Below, in pieces: positions 52,276-60,243 of a stretch of 64,000 nt of DNA. The stretch comes from Mycobacterium sp. Aquia_213. GTDB taxonomy: Bacteria; Actinomycetota; Actinomycetes; Mycobacteriales; Mycobacteriaceae. A program made the translations under genes and the position numbers. The DNA is taken from the NCBI RefSeq assembly GCF_026625985.1, contig NZ_CP113116.1:744001-808000 (forward strand), written 5' to 3'. The notes beneath the pieces are model-generated. The model made no database searches, was not told where the DNA came from, and saw nothing but the letters and a program-made list of their open reading frames with translations. Positions within the stretch are counted from its first letter, which is position 1, and each line of letters starts with the position of its first letter.

Positions 52276-53640
52276 ATGTCGACAGGCTTTTCGACCACTT
52301 CGGCGGCAGCCGCCGTCGCCGCCGAACTCAATCACCGACTCCCCGGTGGGCGCGTCCTGACCGGGCCCGCCTACGACCACGGCCGCCGAATCTGGAACGG
52401 CGCCATCGATCACGTACCGGCGGTGATCGTTCGTCCGCACACGGGGGCCGAAGTGCAAACCGCGGTCCTCGCAGCGCGCAACCACGACCTGCCGTTGTCG
52501 GTTCGCGGCGGCGGCCACGACTGGGCGGGCCGGGCGCTGCGGCATGGCGGGCTGGTCATCGACCTGTCCGCGATGCGGCACGTCATCGTCGATCCGCAAA
52601 GTCGGGTTGCGACCGTGCAGGGTGGTGCCACCGCCGGCGACGTGATCGGCGCGGCGCAGGCTCATGGCCTGACCGCCGCGGCCGGCACCGTCGGCGGGGT
52701 CGGCATGACCGGATTGACGCTGGGCGGTGGTTATGGCCCGTTGCTGGGCCGCTGTGGCCTGGCGCTCGACAGCCTGCTCGGCGCCGAGGTGGTGCTGGCC
52801 GACGGCAGCGCGGTCGTGGCCTCGTCGGCAGAGCACCCCGAGCTGTACTGGGCCCTGCGCGGCGGTGGCGGCAATTTCGGGGTGGTCACGTCGCTGAGCC
52901 TGCGGCTCCATCCGGTGCCCGAGGTTCTCGCGGGCCTCATCGCGTATCCGTGGTCTGACGCCAGCCGGGTGTGGACGCAGCTGGACGAAATCCTCGTCGA
53001 GGCGCCGGACGAGCTCACCGTGCAAACCGGCATACTGCCCGGTCCCGACGGAGGCCCGACGGTGTTTCTGTCGCCGGTCTGGTGCGGTGACCTGCCGGAC
53101 GGCGAACGCGTCATCGCACCGCTGCACACCCTGAGCGCACCGCTGATGGCAAACGTCGGGCCGACCAGCTACGCGGGGCTGCTGTCCCAGTTCGACTCGT
53201 TTGTCGTCGACGGGCGCCACTACGCCGCCCGGACCCGCAATGTCAGCCGCTTCACGCCGGAGGTCATCGCGGCGTTGGTCGAGGCGGGACAGCGTCAAAC
53301 ATCAAGGTACTCGGGCGTTGTCGCGCACCACTTTCACGGCGCCGCCACGCGGGTACCGCTCGTGAGCACCTCGTTCGGCCAGCGGGCGCCGCACCGCATG
53401 ATCGAGATCGTCGCGGCCTGGGAGCCCGGCGACGACGCGGCCGCACACGTCGGTTGGGCGGAGCGCGTCGATGCTGATCTGGCGCCGCACGCACTGCCCG
53501 GTGGCTACCCCAACATGCTGGGGCCGGGCGAGCACGAGCAGATCGCGCACGCGTACGGCAGCAACGCCGCGCGCCTGCGTACCGCAAAGGAGCAGTTCGA
53601 CCCCGACGGCGTGTTTTCCGGCATCGGCTTACCGGGCTAA
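52276..53640 (+). CDS. FAD-linked oxidase (BBE/PCMH type)
   Basis: 454 residues from ATG 52276 with AAAGGAA upstream. The PCMH FAD domain has RGGGHDWAG, where the His is the expected site of covalent FAD attachment, and TVGGVGMTGLTLGGGYG; the C-terminal BBE tail ends FDPDGVFSGIG. Relatives oxidise sugars, alkaloids or aromatic alcohols with O2. No signal peptide, so probably cytoplasmic. Likely induced through the divergent TetR gene. Confidence 0.9.
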   Translation: MSTGFSTTSAAAAVAAELNHRLPGGRVLTGPAYDHGRRIWNGAIDHVPAVIVRPHTGAEVQTAVLAARNHDLPLSVRGGGHDWAGRALRHGGLVIDLSAMRHVIVDPQSRVATVQGGATAGDVIGAAQAHGLTAAAGTVGGVGMTGLTLGGGYGPLLGRCGLALDSLLGAEVVLADGSAVVASSAEHPELYWALRGGGGNFGVVTSLSLRLHPVPEVLAGLIAYPWSDASRVWTQLDEILVEAPDELTVQTGILPGPDGGPTVFLSPVWCGDLPDGERVIAPLHTLSAPLMANVGPTSYAGLLSQFDSFVVDGRHYAARTRNVSRFTPEVIAALVEAGQRQTSRYSGVVAHHFHGAATRVPLVSTSFGQRAPHRMIEIVAAWEPGDDAAAHVGWAERVDADLAPHALPGGYPNMLGPGEHEQIAHAYGSNAARLRTAKEQFDPDGVFSGIGLPG

Positions 53641-53667
53641 TCGACGGGCAGCCGCGACAATGGCGGG

Positions 53668-54360
53668 ATGCATGGTGTTCGCCTGGTTCTTTCGTTGGTA
53701 GTAGCCGTCGCCGTGTCGCAGGCTGCGGCCGCGCAGGCGAGTCCCGATGTGCCGCCGGTCAGCGACGCGGCGCGCGCGGCCGGTTTCGTCGACGTGCGCA
53801 CCGTCGTCCCCGACGCCGTCATCGATCTGCGCTACGCGACGACGAACAACTTCACCGGTACGCAGTTGTACCCCTCCGACGCCCGATGCCTGGTGCACCA
53901 ATCCATGTCGCAAGGGCTCGCGACTGCCGCGTCGGCGCTGCGGCCCGAGGGGCACCTGCTGGTGTTCTGGGATTGCTATCGGCCACACGATGTTCAGGTC
54001 AGGATGTTCAACGTGGTCCCCAACCCGGCCTGGGTGGCGAGGCCGGGCCCGTATGCGCACAGCCACGAGTCGGGGCTTTCGGTGGACGTGACATTCACCA
54101 GCGTGCAACCACAGTGCCCGCCCGAACGTCACGCCGGCGGGCTGTGCCTGGCCGACATGGGCACCGACTTCGACGATTTCACCCCGCGCGCAACGGCATT
54201 CGCCACTCAAGGTGTCAGTGCCGACGCTCAGGCGCATCGGGCCCGGTTGCGCGACGCGATGAAGTACGGGGGACTGTCCCCGTACTCCGGTGAGTGGTGG
54301 CATTTCGACGGTCCCGGAGCCGGCGTCGACCGTCCGATTCTCAACGTCCCCGTCGACTAG
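53668..54360 (+). CDS. VanX-like D-Ala-D-Ala dipeptidase (M15D), secreted
   Basis: 230 residues. Signal peptide of about 25 residues ending at AQA-SP. Zinc and catalytic motifs: SHESGLSVDVTF (His and Asp ligands) and GEWWHFD (Glu base, His ligand). The enzyme cleaves D-Ala-D-Ala or muropeptide fragments outside the membrane. Export and context suggest wall turnover rather than glycopeptide resistance, since no vanHA genes are nearby. Confidence 0.88.
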   Translation: MHGVRLVLSLVVAVAVSQAAAAQASPDVPPVSDAARAAGFVDVRTVVPDAVIDLRYATTNNFTGTQLYPSDARCLVHQSMSQGLATAASALRPEGHLLVFWDCYRPHDVQVRMFNVVPNPAWVARPGPYAHSHESGLSVDVTFTSVQPQCPPERHAGGLCLADMGTDFDDFTPRATAFATQGVSADAQAHRARLRDAMKYGGLSPYSGEWWHFDGPGAGVDRPILNVPVD

Positions 54361-54383
54361 CCTATCTCATATAGTGAGATAGG
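54361..54383. promoter_or_regulatory. Palindrome between VanX-like and methyltransferase genes
   Basis: CCTATCTCA-N5-TGAGATAGG with perfect 9-bp arms, starting directly after the stop codon. It could be an operator or a weak terminator. Confidence 0.5.
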
Positions 54384-54422
54384 AGTTTCATATTGTGACC
54401 GGGCGTCGGTAGGCTTGCCGTC

Positions 54423-55235
54423 ATGAACGACCGACGTCGGGCCAGCTACACGCATGGTCATCACGAGTCGGTGCTGCGCAGTCATCAGCGGCGTACCGCG
54501 CAGGACTCCGCGAGCTACCTGCTGCCGTACCTGAGGCCGGGGCTGTCGCTGCTCGACGTGGGGTGTGGCCCCGGGACGATCACCGCGGACCTCGCGGACA
54601 TCGTGGCGCCCGGATCGGTCACGGCCATCGATCAATTCGCCGACGTCCTTGACGTGGCCCGCCGCGAAGCCGAGCAGCGCAACCTATCCAACGTCTCGTT
54701 CGCGACCGCCGACGTGGATCGGCTAGACATTGCCGACGACACGTTCGACGTCGTACACGCACACCAGGTGCTGCAGCACGTCACCGATCCGGTGCAGGCG
54801 CTGCGCGAGATGCGCAGGGTGTGTGCGCCCGGCGGCATCGTGGCGGCGCGCGATGCCGACTACGCGGGGTTCGTCTGGTTCCCACGCCTTGCGGCACTGG
54901 ACTTCTGGCGCGACATCTACCAACGGGCCGCGCGGGCCAATGGCGGCGAGCCGGACGCCGGCCGACAGCTGCTGTCGTGGGCGCTGGAAGCGGGATTCGA
55001 CGACGTGACACCCACCGGAAGCCTGTGGTGCTATGCCACGGCCGAGACCCGCGAATGGTGGGGCGAAATGTGGGCGGACCGAATCCTGCACTCCGGTATC
55101 GCCCGCGACATTCTGCGGTTTGGTCTGGCCACCACCGCCCAGCTCGAGGAGATCTCGCAGGCATGGCGGGAATGGGCCGCGGCGAAAGACGGCTGGCTGG
55201 CGATCCCGCACGGCGAAATCATCTGCCGCGCGTAA
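54423..55235 (+). CDS. Class I SAM-dependent methyltransferase (UbiE/COQ5-like)
   Basis: 270 residues. Motif I LLDVGCGPGTITADLAD, post-motif VTAIDQF and motif II DVVHAHQVLQHV are clear. TAGGCT (54410-54415) is 7 nt before the ATG, so the message is probably leaderless. The acceptor substrate is unknown. Confidence 0.9.
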   Translation: MNDRRRASYTHGHHESVLRSHQRRTAQDSASYLLPYLRPGLSLLDVGCGPGTITADLADIVAPGSVTAIDQFADVLDVARREAEQRNLSNVSFATADVDRLDIADDTFDVVHAHQVLQHVTDPVQALREMRRVCAPGGIVAARDADYAGFVWFPRLAALDFWRDIYQRAARANGGEPDAGRQLLSWALEAGFDDVTPTGSLWCYATAETREWWGEMWADRILHSGIARDILRFGLATTAQLEEISQAWREWAAAKDGWLAIPHGEIICRA

Positions 55236-55239
55236 GTAT

Positions 55240-56076
55240 TCAGTCCAGGAAGAGGTCCGGAATGGGCTGCTCCCCGCCCCCGTAGCGGGACAGGTCCGCC
55301 ACCCCGGCCGATTGCAGAACGTCGGAATCGATGTAGCAATTGCCGGTGGCTTCCCGGGCGGGGCGGGAGATGATTTCGACCGCGGCGTCGGCCATGATCT
55401 CGGGGCTGCGCGACGACTCGGCCAACTTCTCGCCGTCGGCCATGTTCGCCACCGCGGCGGTGGCGATATACGTCTGCGGCCAAAGGCAATTCACGCCGAT
55501 CCCGGCTCTCCCGGGTTGGAAGGCGAATTCCGCCGCCCAGCCCAGCGACAGCAGCGTCATCCCGTACTTGGACAGCGTGTAGGCCGGGTGGGCGCCCAGC
55601 CAGCGCGGGTTCATGTTCACCGGCGGCGAGATGGTGAGCACGTGCGGGTTGGCCGCTTTCTGCAGGTGTGGCACGCATGCCTTGGTCAGCAGGAAGGTGC
55701 CGCGCAGGTTGACCTCCTGCATCAGGTCGTATTTCTTGGCCGACAACACGGCGGTCGGTTCGGTCGCGATGGCGCTGGCGTTGTTCACGCAGACGTCGAT
55801 GCCGCCGAACCGCTGCACCGCGGCGTCGACCACCCGCTGCACGTCCTCTTCGCGTCGCACATCGCCGACGACCGCGAGCGCCTTGCCACCGGCCGCCTCG
55901 ACCTCGGCGGCAGCGGTGTGCACCGTACCGGGCAGCCGGGGATGCGGGGTGTGGGTCTTGGCCAGCAGCACCACGTTGGCGCCGTGGCGGGCGGCGCCGA
56001 TCCCGATCGCGAGTCCGATGCCCCGGCTGCCGCCGGAGATCACGACGGTGCGGTCGGCGAGCTTCTTATCAGCCAT
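55240..56076 (-). CDS. SDR oxidoreductase, HSDL2-like
   Basis: 278 residues. GGSRGIG cofactor loop, NNAS, and the active YTLSKYGM are intact. The ISPPVNMNP segment and the extended C-terminus match the hydroxysteroid-dehydrogenase-like-2 branch, which has been linked to fatty-acid metabolism. Divergent from the mutase gene, 70 bp apart. Confidence 0.88.
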   Translation of the reverse strand: MADKKLADRTVVISGGSRGIGLAIGIGAARHGANVVLLAKTHTPHPRLPGTVHTAAAEVEAAGGKALAVVGDVRREEDVQRVVDAAVQRFGGIDVCVNNASAIATEPTAVLSAKKYDLMQEVNLRGTFLLTKACVPHLQKAANPHVLTISPPVNMNPRWLGAHPAYTLSKYGMTLLSLGWAAEFAFQPGRAGIGVNCLWPQTYIATAAVANMADGEKLAESSRSPEIMADAAVEIISRPAREATGNCYIDSDVLQSAGVADLSRYGGGEQPIPDLFLD

Positions 56077-56145
56077 TCCCTATCCTTTGTCCAGGTCAGC
56101 GCATGGTATTGGCATTCTCTTTTTTTGCAAGTACGTTATTCATCG

Positions 56146-57723
56146 ATGGATAATACGGCCCACACTCCCTCCGGCATCCCGCTGCAGCCCGTATACGGGC
56201 CGGCGGATAGGAGCGCGGAGCCTCCGGCGCCCGGAGAGTTCCCGTTCACCCGGGGCAACTTCGCCTCCGGCTATCGCGGCAAGTTGTGGACTTTCCGGCA
56301 ATACTCCGGCTTCGGTACCGCCGAGGAGTCCAACCGCCGCTACCGATACCTGCTCGATCAGGGCGGAACCGGGCTGTCGGTGGCGCTCGACCTGCCCACC
56401 CAATGCGGCTACGACTCCGACGACCCCGAGTTCGGCGAGGAGGTCGGCCGGGTCGGCGTCGCGGTGGACACCCTGGCCGACTTCGAGATCCTGTTCGACG
56501 GCATCCCGCTGGACAAGCTCAGCACGAGCATGACGATCAATGGAACGGCGGCGATCCTGCTGGCGTTCTACGTCGCCGCTGCCGAGAAGAAGGGGATCCC
56601 GCGGGCCAAGCTCACCGGGACGATCCAGAACGACATCCTCAAGGAGTACGCGTCACGCGGAACCTGGATCTGGCCGCCCGAGCCGTCACTGCGGTTGATC
56701 GCCGACACCATCGAATTCTGCGCGGCCGAGGTTCCGAGGTTCAACGCCATTTCGGTGGCCGGTGCGCACTTCCGCGACGCCGGCGCCAACGCGGTGCAGG
56801 AGATGGCGTTCACCCTGGCCGACGGGGTGACCTATTGCGACACCGTCGTCGAGCGCGGCCGCATGACGATCGACCAGTTCGCACCCCAGATCTCGTTCTT
56901 CTTCTACACGCACGGCGACTTCTTCGAGGAGATCGCCAAATATCGTGCGGGACGCCGACGTTGGGCGACCATCGTGCAGGAGCGCTACGGGGCGACGACG
57001 GCCAAGGCGGCGATGTTCCGCTTCGGCTGTGTCTGTGGCGGCGCATCGCTCTACGCGCCGCAGGCGCACAACAACATCGTCCGGGTGGCCTACGAGGCGA
57101 TGGCCGCGGTATTGGGCGGGGTCCAGTCGATGTTCACCGCGGCCTGGGACGAGCCGTTCGCCCTGCCCACCGAGGAAACCACGACATTGGCGCTGCGCAC
57201 CCAGCAGATCCTCGCGCACGAAACCGGCGTGGGTAGCGTCGCCGACCCGCTGGGCGGCTCGTATTTCGTGGAGGCGCTGACCGATGCGACCGAGGCCCGC
57301 ATCATCGAGATCATGTCCGACCTCGAGCGGCACGGCGGCATGGTCCATGCCATCGAGGACGGTTACCTGCAGGGCCTGATCGCCGACGAAGCCTTCAAGA
57401 TGCATCAGGACGTCGAAGCCGGAACCCGCCCGGTGGTCGGGGTCAACCGGTTCGTGACCGAGGAACCCGAACCCGACGTCGTCACCTACGAGCTCGACGC
57501 CGAAGGACGTGATCTGCAGCTCAAGCGGCTGTCCAAGGTGAAGGCCGAAAGAGATTCGGCCGCAGTCGAATCCACTCTCGCAGCACTGGCGCGCGCCGCG
57601 GAGGGCGACGACAACCTGATGCACAAGTTGGTCGACTGTGCCAACGCCTACTGCACGGTCGGGGAAATGGTCTCCGCGCTCAAGGCAGTATGGGGCGAAT
57701 TCCAGCAACCGGTGGTGTTCTAA
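56146..57723 (+). CDS. Acyl-CoA mutase large subunit (methylmalonyl-CoA mutase family)
   Basis: 525 residues from ATG 56146; longer in-frame extensions upstream run through the SDR promoter and are rejected. Substrate-barrel motifs are clear: TFRQYSGFGTAEESN, GTIQNDILKEYASRG, the ISVAGAHFRDAG loop and FAPQISFFF. Compared from memory with methylmalonyl-CoA mutase, the Tyr89 and Arg207 equivalents are kept, but the Tyr243 equivalent is Ala and the Arg283 equivalent is Gln. The B12 domain is on a separate protein, as in isobutyryl- and 2-hydroxyisobutyryl-CoA mutases. It rearranges a branched acyl-CoA; the substrate is not predictable with confidence. Confidence 0.9.
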   Translation: MDNTAHTPSGIPLQPVYGPADRSAEPPAPGEFPFTRGNFASGYRGKLWTFRQYSGFGTAEESNRRYRYLLDQGGTGLSVALDLPTQCGYDSDDPEFGEEVGRVGVAVDTLADFEILFDGIPLDKLSTSMTINGTAAILLAFYVAAAEKKGIPRAKLTGTIQNDILKEYASRGTWIWPPEPSLRLIADTIEFCAAEVPRFNAISVAGAHFRDAGANAVQEMAFTLADGVTYCDTVVERGRMTIDQFAPQISFFFYTHGDFFEEIAKYRAGRRRWATIVQERYGATTAKAAMFRFGCVCGGASLYAPQAHNNIVRVAYEAMAAVLGGVQSMFTAAWDEPFALPTEETTTLALRTQQILAHETGVGSVADPLGGSYFVEALTDATEARIIEIMSDLERHGGMVHAIEDGYLQGLIADEAFKMHQDVEAGTRPVVGVNRFVTEEPEPDVVTYELDAEGRDLQLKRLSKVKAERDSAAVESTLAALARAAEGDDNLMHKLVDCANAYCTVGEMVSALKAVWGEFQQPVVF

Positions 57724-58164
57724 ATGGCGGTAAGAATTCTGGTCGCGAAACCCGGCCTTGACGGACACGACCGCGGCGCCAAGATCGTCGCCCGAACCTT
57801 GCGTGATGCCGGATTCGAGGTCATCTACACCGGCATCCGTCAGCGCATCGAAGACATCGCGTCGATCGCGGTCCAGGAAGACGTCGCCGTCGTCGGGCTG
57901 AGCATCCTGTCCGGTGCGCACCTGGCGCTCACCGCCCGGACCGTCGAAGCGTTGCGCGCCGCCGACGCCGCCGACATCGCCGTCGTCGTGGGTGGAACCA
58001 TCCCGCATGCCGATGTCCCCAAACTCGTCTCGGCCGGTGCCGCGGCGGTGTTTCCCACCGGCACACCGCTCGACACCTTGGTGCGCGAAATCCGAACCCT
58101 GACCGGCACTGGGGAAATTGAACCGAAGCAACCCGCCACGGAGGAACCATGCGCGTCGGAGTGA
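57724..58164 (+). CDS. Acyl-CoA mutase small subunit (B12-binding)
   Basis: 146 residues. DGHDRGAKI carries the DxHxxG cobalamin-ligand His; VGLSILSGAH, VVVGGTIP and VFPTGTPL complete the binding fold. Starts directly after the large-subunit stop, so the two are made 1:1. Confidence 0.95.
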   Translation: MAVRILVAKPGLDGHDRGAKIVARTLRDAGFEVIYTGIRQRIEDIASIAVQEDVAVVGLSILSGAHLALTARTVEALRAADAADIAVVVGGTIPHADVPKLVSAGAAAVFPTGTPLDTLVREIRTLTGTGEIEPKQPATEEPCASE

Positions 58165-59105
58165 TGATCGGCGCCGAGCGCGGCGATATGGCCCGCAAGG
58201 TGGACAAGCTGGCCTCCGATATCGAATGGGCCGAGTCTGCGGGCCTGGATACCGCGTGGATGCCGCAGGTGCCCAACGACTTCGACTGCCTGACCATGGT
58301 GTCGCTGATGGCCGCGCACAGCTCGCGCATCGAGCTGGGTACCGCGGTGGTGCCGCTGCAGGCCCAGCACCCGATTGCCCTTGCCCGCCAGGCGCTCTCG
58401 ACGCATGCGGTGGCCGGTGGACGGTTGGCGCTGGGTGTCGGACCGTCGCACCACTGGATCATCCGGGACATGCTCGGCCTGCCGTATGAGAAGCCGGCCG
58501 CCTACACCCGCGACTACCTGCAGGTGCTCAACGCCGCTATTGCCGGCCCGGGATCGGTTGACGTCGAGAACGACTCGTTCACCGTGCACAACCCGATGGC
58601 GATCGGGGCCGATACCCCGATGCCCGTCCTGGTCGCCGCGCTGGGGCCGGTGATGCTGCAGATCGCCGGTGAACTCGCGGACGGCACTGTGCTGTGGATG
58701 GCCGACGAGCGCGCGATCGGTGATCACATTGCACCGAAGATCACCAAGGCCGCCGCGGACGCCGGTCGGCCCGCGCCGCGGATCATCGCGGGTATCCCGG
58801 TATGCCTATGTGCGCCTGCACAAGTCGACGAAGCTAAGGAGCGGGCCAACCGCATCCTGGGCGAGGCCGAGGTGTCGCCGAACTATCAGCGCCTACTCGA
58901 CCGGGGCGATGCCCGCGATGTCGGCGATCTGTGTGCGGCGGGCGACGAGGCGCAGATTCTGTCGCGATTCCGCGCTTTCGCCGACGCCGGTGTGACCGAC
59001 TTGTCGGTGCGGCTGCTGCCGATCGGCGACAACCGGGACGAGCTGGTCGCTTCCAAGCGCCGTACCCGTGAAGTGATCGCCTCACTCGCAGCGGAATTGC
59101 GTTGA
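58149..59105 (+). CDS. F420-dependent LLM-class oxidoreductase
   Basis: 318 residues. Luciferase-like TIM barrel with the N-terminal MIGAERGD, the IELGTAVVPLQAQHPIALARQA segment and the GVGPSHHWI loop of the F420 group. Overlaps the mutase small subunit by 16 bp and the CoA-transferase by 4 bp. Probably acts on the same acyl chain. Confidence 0.88.
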   Translation: MRVGVMIGAERGDMARKVDKLASDIEWAESAGLDTAWMPQVPNDFDCLTMVSLMAAHSSRIELGTAVVPLQAQHPIALARQALSTHAVAGGRLALGVGPSHHWIIRDMLGLPYEKPAAYTRDYLQVLNAAIAGPGSVDVENDSFTVHNPMAIGADTPMPVLVAALGPVMLQIAGELADGTVLWMADERAIGDHIAPKITKAAADAGRPAPRIIAGIPVCLCAPAQVDEAKERANRILGEAEVSPNYQRLLDRGDARDVGDLCAAGDEAQILSRFRAFADAGVTDLSVRLLPIGDNRDELVASKRRTREVIASLAAELR

Positions 59106-60139
59106 CTGGCAGCAACACCGGGCCGCTGGCAGGGATACGCATCCTGGAAGTCGGCACCATGCTGGCGGGTCCGTACGCGACCATGCTGCTCGCCGATCTC
59201 GGTGCCGAGGTCACCAAGATCGAACCTCGCGGCGGCGAAATCTCCCGCAGCGTCGGCGCCACCTACTTCGCCAGCCTTAACCGCAACAAGTCCAGCATCA
59301 CATTGGACCTGAATTCCGATGCGGGACAGCAACGGTTGGGTGAACTGGTCGCGGACGCGCATGCGCTGCTGGTGAATCTGAAGCCGTCGGCCATCCGGCG
59401 GCTGGGGCTCACCTATGACGAGCTGCGGCGGCACAACGAGCGGATCGTCTGCGTCGCGATCACCGGATTCGGGCTCTACGGCGGCGACGATCCGGCCTTC
59501 GACTACGTGGTGCAGGCCGGCGTCGGCACCGCCGCGTTGACCGGCGACCCGGCCGGCCCGCCGACGCTGCCCGGTTACTCCTCGGCCGACAATTCCACCG
59601 GAATGACCGCGGCGCTTGGGCTTTTGGCCAAGATCATCTCCGGCACCGGTGGGCAGGTCGATGTGTCGCTGCGCGACGTGATGCTGTCACAGCTGAACTA
59701 TCACGCGTCGGCCTATCTCAACAACGGTGTCGAGCCGCAGCGCCGACCCTACGGGGCACACTCGTATTACGTCCCGGCCCAACTATTTCCGACCGCCGAC
59801 GGGTATCTGGCGCTGTTCATCACGCACGACGGCTTCTGGAAGTCGTTTGCCGCCGAAGCGGGCATCGGCGGCTTCGAAACGATGGCCGAGCGCGTCGCGC
59901 GCCGCGACGAAGTGCTGGCGGTTGTCACCGCAATGCTGGCAACCGACACCGCCGCCGGATGGGAACGACGACTCCGCCCGCTGGGAGTTCCGGCGGCGGC
60001 CGTTAGGACCCTGCCCGAAGCGCTCGAGGCGACGCCGGAAGTGGTTGTGTCGGCAGGGGATTTCCGCCTCATCGGCAGCCCGATCCACGTTTCCGGGTAT
60101 CAGCCCGACTATCGACCACCGCCGGAGCTGCCGGAATAG
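59102..60139 (+). CDS. Family III CoA-transferase (CaiB/BaiF)
   Basis: 345 residues, a little short for the family. The N-terminal GIRILEVGTMLAGPYATMLLADLGAEV is the family signature; the catalytic Asp is in SSADNSTGMT. It moves CoA between carboxylic acids without ATP. TTG start inside the 4-bp overlap with the LLM gene. Confidence 0.9.
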   Translation: MTGSNTGPLAGIRILEVGTMLAGPYATMLLADLGAEVTKIEPRGGEISRSVGATYFASLNRNKSSITLDLNSDAGQQRLGELVADAHALLVNLKPSAIRRLGLTYDELRRHNERIVCVAITGFGLYGGDDPAFDYVVQAGVGTAALTGDPAGPPTLPGYSSADNSTGMTAALGLLAKIISGTGGQVDVSLRDVMLSQLNYHASAYLNNGVEPQRRPYGAHSYYVPAQLFPTADGYLALFITHDGFWKSFAAEAGIGGFETMAERVARRDEVLAVVTAMLATDTAAGWERRLRPLGVPAAAVRTLPEALEATPEVVVSAGDFRLIGSPIHVSGYQPDYRPPPELPE

Positions 60140-60154
60140 GCCGCACCGTCTGCC

Positions 60155-60210
60155 GAGCGTGAAACGAGCTTCACGTTCGGCCTCGAGCGTGAAACCAGCT
60201 TCACGTTCGG
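60155..60210. repeat. Two copies of a 26-bp hairpin repeat, 30-bp period
   Basis: GAGCGTGAAAC(G/C)AGCTTCACGTTCGG at 60155-60180 and 60185-60210, differing in one base. Each contains CGTGAA-N6-TTCACG. They lie between convergent genes and may terminate transcription. I recall similar dispersed repeats in other mycobacteria. Confidence 0.8.
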
Positions 60211-60218
60211 CGTGAGAC

Positions 60219-60243
60219 GCGCTACCGCGCTACCGCGCTACGG
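60219..60243. repeat. Octamer tandem repeat at the amidohydrolase 3' end
   Basis: GCGCTACC is repeated about three times and includes the stop codon of the leftward gene at 60230, so repeat length changes could alter its C-terminus. Confidence 0.6.

Noticed and set aside
53668..54360. Vancomycin resistance gene
   Set aside because: VanX-like motif only; no vanH, vanA or vanRS partners, and the protein is secreted.
55033..56145. Long N-terminal extension of the acyl-CoA mutase frame
   Set aside because: It crosses the divergent SDR gene and promoter; the family starts shortly after the ATG at 56146.
60155..60210. CRISPR array
   Set aside because: Only two units with 4-bp gaps and internal hairpins; no spacers of normal size and no cas genes.
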